Of a DNA stretch of 64,000 bases, positions 1 through 9,264 are shown one piece after another. A program made the translations under genes and the position numbers. The stretch lies in NCBI GenBank assembly GCA_038207425.1, contig JBBQZU010000005.1, forward strand, positions 1 through 64,000, given 5' to 3'. Every line of letters begins with the position of its first letter. Within the stretch, counting starts at the first letter, position 1. The notes beneath the pieces were generated by a model that worked only from the letters and a program-made list of their open reading frames with translations, had not been told where the DNA came from and made no database searches. The stretch comes from JBBQZU01 sp038207425. GTDB taxonomy: Bacteria; Bacteroidota; Bacteroidia; Flavobacteriales_D; Cryomorphaceae.

Positions 1-430
1 GATTGCAAAACCTTACGGTAAATGACAACACGGTGGACCTCGGGCTTACCACACCAGCTTTTGACAACTCAGACGGTGCCTTTTCCGCTGCACGCTACTT
101 CCTGCAGCTAAGCAGCAGCGACCGAAGTACGCTCGATGTAGTGATTGACAGCAATAATGTCGGCGGATCATATGACGGTATCATCACCCTGGGCAATGGC
201 GCTTTCGACGATGTGGACATCACCAACAACACCATACACAATGTTGTACTCGGTGTGCGCACCCAAGCGGGTACCAACGGGCCGAGCGGCTCACTGAGCA
301 ATTTCAATATTGCCAACAACGACATCAATAGCAGTAACCGAAGCATCTTCCTGCAATCAGGATCTGCCGGTGGTATCGCCGACCCTTATGAGAGCTTTAC
401 CATCAACAACAACAGCCTCATCAGGTCGAG
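1..430 (+). repeat. Copy 1 of a 1155-bp-period direct repeat inside the beta-helix gene
   Basis: Bases 1-430 match 1156-1585 closely. In the first 127 bases I find only one difference (position 11). Divergence grows to scattered substitutions further on, and the copies become dissimilar near the end of the beta-helix unit. The repeat stays in frame (385 codons). Copy 1 may begin before the window. Confidence 0.9.
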
Positions 431-3065
431 TGTTGGAACCATACTGGAAGTAGACATTACGGCTATCGTGAACGACGCTCCCATGGATGCCACCTGCAAC
501 TGGTATGGCCAAGCTACCGGCCCTGATGCCGCAGAAATCGTAGGTGATGTAACCTTCGCCCCCTGGCTGCTCAGCAACAACCTTATAACTCCGGATTGCG
601 GAGGTGGGTTTGTACACAACATTACACAAGACTTGTTTTACAATACGATTCAGATAGCTGTAGATGCTGCTAATGCCAATGATTCCATTAAAGCAGCTGC
701 GGGAACTTACCCTGAAAATGTGACCATCAATGTGGGTGTGACCCTTCTCGGTGCCAATGCCGGAATTTCCGGATGCGACACCCGTGGTGATGAGTCAACG
801 CTCTCAGGCAGCTTTAATATTGCAGCCAGCGGTGTGACCATCAACGGTTTTGAACTCACCGGAACCGGTGCACGCATCGCTTCTTCCGGAGCAGGTGCCA
901 CCTGGAGCAATGTTTCAATCGTAAACAACTACATCCACGCCACCACTGCCCAGCAGCCAATTCTTCACGGTTTCGGCTCTGGTGGTGGAATTGGCAGCAT
1001 CGACTGGATCGTAAGTGGCAACCGCATCGAAGACATACAGGCCAACGATGCCACTGCCATTGTGCTGTTTAACATTACCGGTGCCGCAATCAACGACAAC
1101 TGCATCAGCCACACCAATGCATCTTCTGCCGGAAGACGGGGACTAAACGCGGATGGATTGCAAAATCTTACGGTAAATGACAACACGGTGGACCTCGGGC
1201 TTACCACACCAGCTTTTGACAACTCAGACGGTGCCTTTTCCGCTGCACGCTACTTCCTGCAGCTAAGCAGCAGCGACCGAAGCACGCTCAACGTGGAGAT
1301 CGACGGCAATGATGTCGGTGGATCATATGACGGTATCATCACCCTGGGCAATGGCGTTTTCGACGATGTGGACATCACCAACAACACCATACACGATGTG
1401 GTACTTGGTGTGCGCACACAAGCTGGCACCAATGTGCCAAGCGGCTCACTCATCAATTTCAACATTGCCAACAACGATATCAATAGCAGTAACCGAAGCA
1501 TCTTCCTGCAATCAGGACTTGCAGGTGGTGGTACTGCCGACTCTTATGCGAACTTTACCATCAACAACAACAGCCTCATCAGGTCAAGCACCGGAGCAAC
1601 CCTCGAAATCGACCCTGCGGCTACCGTGCTTGACGCGCCTATTGATGCGACGTGCAACTGGTGGGGTGTGGCTGTGTATAACGACATATCCGGCCGCATC
1701 ATTGGCAGCACAATTTTTAACCAGGCACTTCTCGGAGGTTTGGACAGCTCACTTGCGCCAGGTTTCCAACCGAGCGATGCTTGCGGCAATACCGACTTGG
1801 TTCTCCCGGTTGCACTGTGTCAGGACATTACCGTATACCTCGACGCATTAGGCGATGCCCTTATTACCCCTGCTCAAGTTAATGGTGGCTCTACTGACAA
1901 TGCAGGTATTGATTCACTTGGTATCGATGTCAATACATTCGGTTGTGCCAACACAGGAAGCAATGTTGTAATACTTACCGTTACCGATATCAACGGAAAT
2001 ATAAACTCATGCACGGCTTTGGTAATGGTACTGGATACCATTTCGCCAATAGCCTTTTGCCAGAATATTACTATTGAGCTGAACAGTATGGGAATGGCCA
2101 CCGCGAATCCTGCGCTTGTAAACAACGGATCATCAGATGCCTGCGGCCCACTTTCATTTGCTCTGAGTAAAACAGACTTCAGTTGCTCCGAGGTGGGATC
2201 AAATCCGGTAACCCTAACCGTTACCGATATCAACGACAACAGCAGCACCTGCTCCGCAAATGTTACCGCAGTAGATTTGTTGTCACCAACCATCACCTGC
2301 GCAGCTTCTGGTACCCGTACACTCAACCAATTAAACCTCAAATACCTGGTGAGTGGCTCAGAGTTTAACGCAACGGCAACCGACAACTGCGGTTTTACAG
2401 TAAGTCATAATGCCGCAGGCATATCCGGGGCAATCACCTCCAATAGCAACAGTTCGCTGGCGGGCTGGCAGTTGCCAATAGGTGTGCATAACATTACCTT
2501 CACCGCAATTGATGGCAGTTTAAATGCGGCTAGCTGCAGCGTTCAGATCGAGATCATACCAATAAGCATCAGCGCCAGCGTGAGTATGGTAGCATCATGT
2601 GCTCCGCGACCTGTCCGGGTAAGGGTGTACCCTGCTGGAGGTACGACTGCTTCACTTGTAGCTGAGTACACAGGCACCATCAATAGTTCAGGTAACTTCA
2701 GCCTTTACATGCCGCTGGTAGCCCCCGGCAACTACGACATCTATGTAAAACCCGAAGGCTACCTACAGAGACGGATTGCAAACGTAGCCGTAACACCATC
2801 GGGCCCTACTATAAGCGTTACAGGCCTCAAGGCCGGTGATATAAGCGGCGGCGGAGGTTCCAATACTGGAATCAACGGCAGCTTCAATGATAATTTTATC
2901 AATACGGTCGATCTTTCGCTCATGCTGCTGCATTACAACACAGCATCGCCGTCAAGCGGATACAACCTTCGTTGCGATCTCAACTGCAACGGATTTGTTG
3001 ATGCGCTCGACCTTTCTTTCCTCTCATTCTTCTACTTTAACTCAGGTGATCAACCCACTCCTTAA
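1..3065 (+). CDS. Secreted beta-helix / HYR-like protein with C-terminal dockerin-like domain (5' end missing)
   Basis: The frame is open at the left edge, so the N-terminus and any signal peptide lie outside. About 1020 residues are visible. Residues 1-595 hold right-handed beta-helix (pectate-lyase-like) repeats rich in NNxI steps, with one long unit present twice. Residues about 598-855 hold two clear HYR/Ig-like modules (CQDI/CQNI starts, TVTDINxN ends) and a third weaker one. About 860-940 look like a carboxypeptidase-regulatory-type beta-sandwich (GNFSLYMPLVAPGNYDIYV). The last 75 residues look like a dockerin: a degenerate first half (INTVDLSLMLLHY) and a near-canonical second loop (DLNCNGFVDALD). 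No T9SS sorting domain follows. Only 11 bases separate it from the next gene, which encodes a cohesin-like protein, so the two are probably co-transcribed. Probable role: a surface or extracellular carbohydrate-binding or adhesive protein docked onto the cohesin proteins; the docking is inference. Confidence 0.8.
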   Translation, partial: LQNLTVNDNTVDLGLTTPAFDNSDGAFSAARYFLQLSSSDRSTLDVVIDSNNVGGSYDGIITLGNGAFDDVDITNNTIHNVVLGVRTQAGTNGPSGSLSNFNIANNDINSSNRSIFLQSGSAGGIADPYESFTINNNSLIRSSVGTILEVDITAIVNDAPMDATCNWYGQATGPDAAEIVGDVTFAPWLLSNNLITPDCGGGFVHNITQDLFYNTIQIAVDAANANDSIKAAAGTYPENVTINVGVTLLGANAGISGCDTRGDESTLSGSFNIAASGVTINGFELTGTGARIASSGAGATWSNVSIVNNYIHATTAQQPILHGFGSGGGIGSIDWIVSGNRIEDIQANDATAIVLFNITGAAINDNCISHTNASSAGRRGLNADGLQNLTVNDNTVDLGLTTPAFDNSDGAFSAARYFLQLSSSDRSTLNVEIDGNDVGGSYDGIITLGNGVFDDVDITNNTIHDVVLGVRTQAGTNVPSGSLINFNIANNDINSSNRSIFLQSGLAGGGTADSYANFTINNNSLIRSSTGATLEIDPAATVLDAPIDATCNWWGVAVYNDISGRIIGSTIFNQALLGGLDSSLAPGFQPSDACGNTDLVLPVALCQDITVYLDALGDALITPAQVNGGSTDNAGIDSLGIDVNTFGCANTGSNVVILTVTDINGNINSCTALVMVLDTISPIAFCQNITIELNSMGMATANPALVNNGSSDACGPLSFALSKTDFSCSEVGSNPVTLTVTDINDNSSTCSANVTAVDLLSPTITCAASGTRTLNQLNLKYLVSGSEFNATATDNCGFTVSHNAAGISGAITSNSNSSLAGWQLPIGVHNITFTAIDGSLNAASCSVQIEIIPISISASVSMVASCAPRPVRVRVYPAGGTTASLVAEYTGTINSSGNFSLYMPLVAPGNYDIYVKPEGYLQRRIANVAVTPSGPTISVTGLKAGDISGGGGSNTGINGSFNDNFINTVDLSLMLLHYNTASPSSGYNLRCDLNCNGFVDALDLSFLSFFYFNSGDQPTP
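1156..1585 (+). repeat. Copy 2 of the 1155-bp-period direct repeat
   Basis: This is the second copy of the unit seen at 1-430. The near-identity of the 5' portion against a more divergent 3' portion suggests recent duplication or gene conversion between tandem units. Confidence 0.9.
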
Positions 3066-3076
3066 ACCGAAATACC

Positions 3077-3877
3077 ATGAAAAGTAACATCCAAACCATT
3101 ACCGTAAAATTATGTTTCTGCATTCTTGTAGCCGGTATTGCAAGCCTTTCGGCAAATGCCCAGCAGGCTTCCATCACCCCACAGCCCGCAGCAGTGGAGG
3201 TGTCAGTAGGCGAAACCTTTGAAGTGATCATGCATGTAGACCCTGCAGGGCAGCCCCTGGCAGTGGCCGATCTGCACCTGCGGTTTAACAATGCATACCT
3301 TGAAGTAACTCAGGTAGAAGCGCTGTCGGCATCCGGATTCAATGTAATGCCTGCCATGTTCAACAACGCCGAAGGCAGTGTGGACCTGAGTGCTTTCCAA
3401 CTTGGCGATGTCAATGTGGTTCCTGCTTTCGAGTTGCTCAAAGTAACCTTCCGCGCACTGGCCGAAACAGAACTTACTTCGGTAAGTCAACCACAGATCA
3501 TTTTTCCGCGCTCCATATTGGCATTTGCCGGAGCGGAGCTCAATACCAGCATACAGCCCTTGAATGTAGTTATTACCGGGGCAGGAGCGCTATCGACTTT
3601 CGATGCTGAGGTGAATGGTCTCTCACTCGGCGTATCGCCCAACCCTACAGATGAAGTAAGTTTTGCAACATTCAGCACTGAAAAAGGTGGACAGGCCACA
3701 GTTGAACTATTCGATATATCGGGTAAGGTGATGGCTACGCTATTTCATGGCCATATAGCGCCCGGAGCAGAACAAAGGGTGCAGATGAATGTAGGCAATC
3801 TCGCCAATGGCTTCTACATGTGCAGACTTATTACCGAACACGGCACCCTTGTGAAAAGACTGGCGGTGAGCAGGTAA
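3077..3877 (+). CDS. Cohesin-like domain protein with T9SS type A sorting domain
   Basis: 266 residues. A signal peptide covers about residues 1-28 (hydrophobic CFCILVAGIASL, then SANA/Q). Residues about 30-168 have the pattern of a cohesin beta-sandwich: VEVSVGETFEVIMHVD, then VADLHLRFNNAYLEV, then LLKVTFRALAETEL. Residues about 185-266 form a T9SS type A C-terminal domain (SPNPTDEVSF, VELFDISGKV, LANGFYMCRL, KRLAVSR). The protein should cross the outer membrane by type IX secretion and be held at, or released from, the surface. Its single cohesin-like module and its place right after a gene with a C-terminal dockerin suggest it receives that dockerin. The cohesin call rests on fold pattern and context; another Ig-like beta-sandwich is possible. 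Confidence 0.8.
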   Translation: MKSNIQTITVKLCFCILVAGIASLSANAQQASITPQPAAVEVSVGETFEVIMHVDPAGQPLAVADLHLRFNNAYLEVTQVEALSASGFNVMPAMFNNAEGSVDLSAFQLGDVNVVPAFELLKVTFRALAETELTSVSQPQIIFPRSILAFAGAELNTSIQPLNVVITGAGALSTFDAEVNGLSLGVSPNPTDEVSFATFSTEKGGQATVELFDISGKVMATLFHGHIAPGAEQRVQMNVGNLANGFYMCRLITEHGTLVKRLAVSR

Positions 3878-3912
3878 ATGTTCTATTTTTGATATCCTAA
3901 TACAGCACGGTT

Positions 3913-5511
3913 ATGCGAATTGGTAATGGCTTTTTCAGGTTGAAGGATATTTTGAGATACCAGGTTTTTGCAATGGTCATTTTCGCAGCCATGCCTTGTA
4001 CTGCGCAATTGGTAAATGTGGTACCTGTACCTGCAATTACTGAAGTAGAAGAAGGTGAAAGCTTCACCTTCACCATACGCGTAGAGCCCGAAGCCGGGGC
4101 ACAGGTATCTGTAGCCGACGTGTCCATGTCGTTCAATCCGGCTCTGCTTCAGGTTACTTCAGTTTCACTGGCACCCGGTTCATTATTGAATTTCCCTTCA
4201 GCACCTATCACATTTGATAATGCTGCCGGCACGCTCTTCGCCGGTGGTTTTGGTTTTGCAGCGGCAAGTACAGCATTCAATCATGTAGTGATCAACTTTC
4301 AGGCAATAGGTAGCGGAAGCACTTCCGTATCGCATATTATTGAGGGCTTCCCTACTACAATTATGGCTTTTGCAGGATTTGACGTAACAGGTCTTATTCC
4401 GTCGGCCACCGTAATCATTGGCGGCGGGAGCCCCCCTGATTGCGCAGGATTTCCGGGAATGTCTGCGTTTCTCGACCTATGTGGCAATTGCGTAGGCGGT
4501 ACCACGGGTCTCTCACCCTGTGTGCAGGATTGTGCCGGTGTTTTTGGCGGCAGTGCGTTCATAGATGCCTGCGGCACCTGCGTGGGCGGCACTACCGGAC
4601 TTGAGCCTTGCGCTCCTTGCACCGTTGTTGGCGGAACAGTCGCATCACAGAGCCCGCGACAAAACCTGTGCATTGGCGATGGGGTACCGAATATTGTGCA
4701 GCTCACTGTGAGTGGCAATACTGGGCAGGGAAGGTTCGGGATAGCCCGCCAATCTGACCTGCAGATTGTAGCCATCAACGGTACAGGAACTTTCAATATG
4801 GAGAATTATCCTGCGGTGACTTATGTGGCTGGATATATATCGGTAAACAATCTTTCAGACATTCAGGGCGTCACAAACGTCAATGGCCTAAGCGGATGTT
4901 ACGAACTGTCCAATTTTCTAGTCATCACCACTGTCGCGTTGAATGCAGGCACCATTTCAGCTAATAACGGTACTACCGCCTGCGGCAACGATGGCATTGC
5001 TTCCAATCTGAGTTTCACATCAACAGGAGCTGTAGGGCCAAACTTCAGATGGGCGGTGCTTACGCAGAATTTCACGACAGTGCTGGCCAACAATACCACA
5101 GGTATATTCAACTTCGATCTTTTCGGGCCGGGTGCATACAGAGTAGTACGCATTGTATACTCAAACGTAAACTTAGGTACTATCATACCACCAACGTTGC
5201 CTGCGTGCGTGGCGCAATCCAATACTATAACGGTAATAATTACGAGCTGTGCCCTTTCGCTTCAAAGCCAGCCAAACCCTACACCGGGTGAAAGCAACGT
5301 ATCATTTACCGCTGTAAACGATGAATGGCATACACTGGAAGTATTTGATGTGCAGGGCCGCCTAGTGAAAACACTTATGAGTAGGGTAGCACAAGCCGGT
5401 GAGCAATACCGATTCACTTTTGATGGCAGTTATCTTCCAAACGGAGTTTACATCTACCGCCTTACTACAGACAGCGAAGTACTCACCGAACGCTTTTTGA
5501 TAGCGAAGTAA
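3913..5511 (+). CDS. Cohesin-like / Cys-rich repeat protein with T9SS type A sorting domain
   Basis: 532 residues. A signal-like N-terminus ends near residue 31 (AMPCTAQ). Residues about 33-170 resemble the cohesin-like module of the preceding gene (EVEEGESFTFTIRVE, VADVSMSFNPALLQV, HVVINFQAIGSG). Two Cys-rich units follow at about 174-236, each with the pattern GG-A-x-D-x-CG-x-CVGGTTGL-x-PC. Residues 237-445 hold two beta-rich modules, and about 447-532 form a T9SS type A sorting domain (PNPTPGESNVSF, LEVFDVQGRLVKTL, LPNGVYIYRL). Everything from the Cys-rich units to the end is paralogous to the C-terminus of the large repeat protein at 23539-27024. It is spaced 35 bases from the gene before it and probably forms one transcription unit with it. 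The function is unproven; a surface scaffold for dockerin-bearing partners is the likeliest reading. Confidence 0.8.
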   Translation: MRIGNGFFRLKDILRYQVFAMVIFAAMPCTAQLVNVVPVPAITEVEEGESFTFTIRVEPEAGAQVSVADVSMSFNPALLQVTSVSLAPGSLLNFPSAPITFDNAAGTLFAGGFGFAAASTAFNHVVINFQAIGSGSTSVSHIIEGFPTTIMAFAGFDVTGLIPSATVIIGGGSPPDCAGFPGMSAFLDLCGNCVGGTTGLSPCVQDCAGVFGGSAFIDACGTCVGGTTGLEPCAPCTVVGGTVASQSPRQNLCIGDGVPNIVQLTVSGNTGQGRFGIARQSDLQIVAINGTGTFNMENYPAVTYVAGYISVNNLSDIQGVTNVNGLSGCYELSNFLVITTVALNAGTISANNGTTACGNDGIASNLSFTSTGAVGPNFRWAVLTQNFTTVLANNTTGIFNFDLFGPGAYRVVRIVYSNVNLGTIIPPTLPACVAQSNTITVIITSCALSLQSQPNPTPGESNVSFTAVNDEWHTLEVFDVQGRLVKTLMSRVAQAGEQYRFTFDGSYLPNGVYIYRLTTDSEVLTERFLIAK

Positions 5512-5571
5512 TTTTTTATAAAACCGATATGAATTGCCTTTTGGCGCAAGCTGAAGGGGTTTTTAATTTAT

Positions 5572-5739
5572 TCAAAAAATGGCGACTTGAGATCGCTGAT
5601 AAGTTGCGTTTGTCATCGTGATTTCCAGATAATCATCCGATTCGCTTTTGGTGTTCTGCAGGCTTAAGTAGTTGCCAGCATCGCTGCTGCGGTTAAAGTA
5701 TTTTTCATTCGTATTACTGCTCGCATCTTTTAAATTCAT
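5572..5739 (-). pseudogene. Possible 55-codon remnant of a surface-protein gene
   Basis: On the minus strand an ATG at 5739 opens a 55-residue frame ending with TGA at 5572-5574. It reads like the interior of a beta-rich extracellular protein (KYFNRSSDAGNYLSL, then DDYLEITMTNATYQ) and not like a complete protein. It has no signal peptide and no sorting domain. It lies between two plus-strand genes, one of them a pseudogene. It may be the leftover of a deleted gene or a chance frame. I recognise no family. Confidence 0.2.
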
Positions 5740-5759
5740 TTTTCTATACATTCACAGCC

Positions 5760-8700
5760 ATGAAACCACTTGTAGCCTTTATTGCGGCAGCGCTTTGCGT
5801 GGCCGGAGCAACCGCTCAAAAACCGACATTTCAAAAAACCCACACCTGTAGACAGCCTTTGGAAAGCCGATAACTTCAGCGGCCTTGCCATGCGCAGTAT
5901 CGGGCCGGCGCTTTTTTCCGGAAGGATAGCCGATATTGCGATACACCCAAATGACCCCAATACCTGGTATGTCGCAGTCGGTTCAGGAGGGGTCTGGAAA
6001 ACCGGAAATGCCGCGACTACCTGGACGCCCATTTTTGACAATTACGGCGCATACAGCACCGGTTGTATCAGCATTGATCCTTCAAATCCATCAACTATAT
6101 GGCTGGGCACCGGCGAAAATGTGGGAGGCCGCCATGCGGGCTTTGGCGATGGGGTATACCGCAGCAACGACGGTGGTAAGTCGTGGACCAATACGGGGCT
6201 GAAAACATCAGAGCATATTTCAAAAATCGTTATTCACCCCAGTAATTCAAACATTATATGGGTTGCTGCCCAAGGCCCTATGTGGAGCAAGGGCGGCGAA
6301 CCGGGTGTTTACAAAACCACCGATGGAGGCAAAACCTGGGTCAATACCCTTTCGGTAAATGAATGGACCGGCGCTACCGACCTCGCCGCCGATCCGCGCA
6401 ATCCTGACGTGCTCTATGCCGCCACCTGGCAACGCCACAGAACCGTAGCCAATTATATGGGCTGGGGCCCCGGTTCAGGTATATACCGCAGCACCGATGG
6501 GGGAAATACATGGACTAAACTTACCACCGGACTTCCCACATCGCGCACGGGCAAAATAGGTATCGCTGTATCGCCGCAGCAATCTGATGCGGTATACGCA
6601 GCCATAGAGCTCGATCAACGCACTGGTGCTGTATTCAAAAGCACAGACCGCGGTGCCAACTGGACAAAACAATCTGATGCAGTTGCAGGAGCTACCGGCC
6701 CTCATTACTACCAGGAACTGTATGCCTGCCCGCATCAGTTCGATAGAATATACCTTCTTGACTACCGCATACAAATCAGCGATGATGGCGGCAAAACCTT
6801 CCGCCAAATGAAGGAAGACCACAAACACTCCGACAACCACGCTATCGCTTTCAGGAAGGACAATCCCAACTACCTTCTTGTATGTAGCGACGCGGGGCTC
6901 TACGAATCGTTTGACCGGGCTGAAACGTGGAGGTATATTGACAACCTGCCTGTAACCCAGTTTTACAAACTAGCCCTTGACGACAGCAAACCATTCTACA
7001 ACGTGTATGGCGGTACCCAAGACAACTACACCCACGGTGGGCCCATTCGCACCGACAATATACATGGCATACGCAACCAGGACTGGATAGTGGTACTCGA
7101 CTGGGACGGACATCAGCCTGCCACCGAACCGGGCAATCCCGACATTATGTAGGGACAGCGGCAGGAAGGAACCCTTTCGCGCATCGATATGCGCACCGGC
7201 GAAGTAACCGATATTCAACCCCATCCCGCTAAAGGTGAACCCTACGAACGCTTTAATTGGGATGCGCCCACATTGGTAAGTCCACATTCGCCAAAGCGAA
7301 TTTACCACGCATCACAGCGGCTTTGGCGCAGGGACAGCCGCGGCGATTCATGGAAAGCCATATCAGGAGATCTCACCAACAACCGCAGCCGCATGGAAAT
7401 GCCCATTATGGGCGATCTGCAAAGCTGGGATAATGCCTGGGATTTGCTCGCTATGAGCAACTTCAGTACCATCACTTCCATAGCCGAGTCGCCACTTAAG
7501 GAAGGTCTTATTTACATAGGCACCGACGACGGAAATATACAAGTTACTGATAATATGGGCGATAGCTGGTCGCTTATTGAAACAACATCTCTGCCCGGCG
7601 TGCCATCAACAGCGTACATCAACGATATCAAAGCCGACATCTTCGATGAAAACACAGTCTACATAGCCCTTGACAACCACAAGGAAGGAGATTTCAAACC
7701 CTACCTTTTCAAAAGCAGCAACCGCGGCAAAAGCTGGGTAAGTCTTACGGCAAATCTCCCTCAGCGCACCCTCGTATGGCGTATTATGCAAGACCATAAG
7801 GTGCGCGATCTTTTCTTTATCGGCACTGAATTCGGATTGTACTTTACAACCGATGGCGGCAAGCGATGGACACAAATCAAAGGCGGCGTACCCGTTATTT
7901 CTTTCCGTGACCTTACCATCCACCGACGCGACAACGATCTGGTAGCGGCCTCGTTCGGCCGCAGCTTTTATGTTTTTGACAATATAGAAGTGTTCAGGAA
8001 TATCGATGAAGAAACCCTTCGCGCCGAAGCTTCTGTATTTCCCGTAAGGGATGCACTCTGGTATGTACAACGCGGTGATATAGACTTCGGTGATCCAAAA
8101 GGATTTCAGGGCGCATCATACTTCATGGCGCAAAATCCTCCCTTCAGTGCGGTTGTTACATACCACCTCAGCGAAGAATTTATGTCGCTCAGCGAAAAGA
8201 GGCAAAAAGCTGAGAAAGAAGGTCAAAAATCGTTTCCCGGTTGGGATGCCCTCCAGGCTTAAGCCGATGAAACTGCACCTACCATCATTGTCCTTGTGCG
8301 CGATGCATCAGGCACTGAAGTGCGCAGGGTAGCGGGGCCTGCCGGCAAAGGCTTCCACCGCGTGGCATGGGATTTAAGGCTTGCAACACCTTCGGGCATC
8401 AGGTTCAACAATCCAAAGGAAAGCGGCGAAAGCGGTATACTCGTTCCGCCCGGCCTGTATAGCGTACAACTTTACATTTCTGAAAATGATACGCTGCGAG
8501 CGCTTTCGCCAAAAACTGAGTTTAATGTGGTGCCCCTTCATAAAAGCAGTATAGACAACCCCCTTGCCAGCGAAACCTCCTGCATGTGGGAATCATACCA
8601 GCTTATAACGCGCGACTACTCGGCCGTATCGGTACGTTTTAAAAGGGCTGTGAATCGCACTACTGCGCTTCGCACGGCACTCAATAGGGTACCCGCCCAG

Positions 8701-9008
8701 GAAAAGACTCTCGCACCGGCGCTGAGAGAAATCACCAATTCGGTAAAAAAGCTTAGCACAGAACTTCAAGGCAATAAGGCGAAAAACAAAATCGGTGAAA
8801 AAATGACCCCACCATCAGCGATCGCTTCTTCAAGTTATATCTCAGCCTTAGCAGATCGACCTATGGCCTTACGCCGGCTATTATGGAAGTGCTCGCAACT
8901 CTACAAACTGAACTTGCTGCGGCTGCTGCCAAGCTCGAGCAGAATAAAGCTGGCTCCAAGAGCGTTGCCGATGCTATTTTTGCGGAAGGAGGACCTTATG
9001 TAGAATAA
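5760..9008 (+). pseudogene. Decayed VPS10/sortilin-type BNR-repeat glycosyl hydrolase-like gene
   Basis: The original reading was about 1080 codons, the usual length for this secreted Bacteroidota beta-propeller family. A signal peptide starts at ATG 5760 (MKPLVAFIAAALCVAGATAQ). The frame is lost in the A-run near 5840-5846. The propeller then continues in another frame with typical motifs (RSIGPALFSGRIADIA, WYVAVGSGGVWKT, SNDGGKSW, STDGGNTW). TAG at 7150-7152 interrupts PDIM/GQRQEG where the family normally has Tyr, and TAA at 8260-8262 interrupts LQA/ADETAP. A second frameshift lies in the A-run near 8800-8806, after which the C-terminus (ISDRFFKLYLSLSRSTYG) reads in frame to TAA at 9006-9008. 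With four lesions in one gene and intact neighbours, real decay is more likely than sequencing error, although both shifts lie in homopolymers. The protein sequence is otherwise well preserved, which points to recent inactivation. Confidence 0.85.
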
Positions 9009-9240
9009 ATTTTTGGGATGATTTAATTTTGGTGGTCGAACATGAAATTCACCGCTGAATAAACGGCAATTGCATACTCAATAACTTGGTGCTTCCATGC
9101 ACTGCGAATTGCATGCCTGCCCGGCTTCAGTAAGGTTGCATTAGCCCGTTGCTGCCGTGGTAGAATCTGCCCTATAAATTATTCATTCGGCCTTGTTCAT
9201 ACTTCAGTATACGATTTAATAAAATGCATATTTGCTGCGC

Positions 9241-9248
9241 TAAATTTG
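9241..9248 (+). promoter_or_regulatory. Possible -7 element (TAnnTTTG) for ddl
   Basis: TAAATTTG matches the Bacteroidota -7 consensus exactly and lies 16 bases before the ddl start. I see no good TTG at the usual 17-23-base distance upstream, so the call is weak. The remaining intergenic DNA (9009-9240) shows no gene. Confidence 0.35.
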
Positions 9249-9264
9249 ACGGAAATATCCCCCC

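Noticed and set aside
1..1680. Direct repeats as a CRISPR array or insertion-sequence ends
   Set aside because: The units are long, in frame and coding; no short spaced repeats, transposase or inverted ends are present.
1309..1851. 180-codon plus-strand frame inside the beta-helix gene
   Set aside because: It lies in another frame of the repeat region, has no family features, and the main frame carries clear repeat and HYR-like modules.
1874..2386. 170-codon minus-strand frame opposite the HYR-like modules
   Set aside because: Its composition mirrors the Thr/Val-rich modules on the coding strand. No signal, motif or start context.
4299..4796. 165-codon minus-strand frame with repeated PPTQ patterns
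   Set aside because: The apparent repeat is the antisense image of the Cys-rich units in the cohesin-like gene.
5840..8806. Programmed frameshifting or stop-codon reassignment to explain the broken hydrolase gene
   Set aside because: Two shifts plus two different stop codons in one gene, with normal stop use elsewhere, fit simple decay better.
9009..9264. Small RNA or riboswitch upstream of ddl
   Set aside because: The stretch holds a possible -7 element but no conserved aptamer pattern or stable stem that I could recognise.
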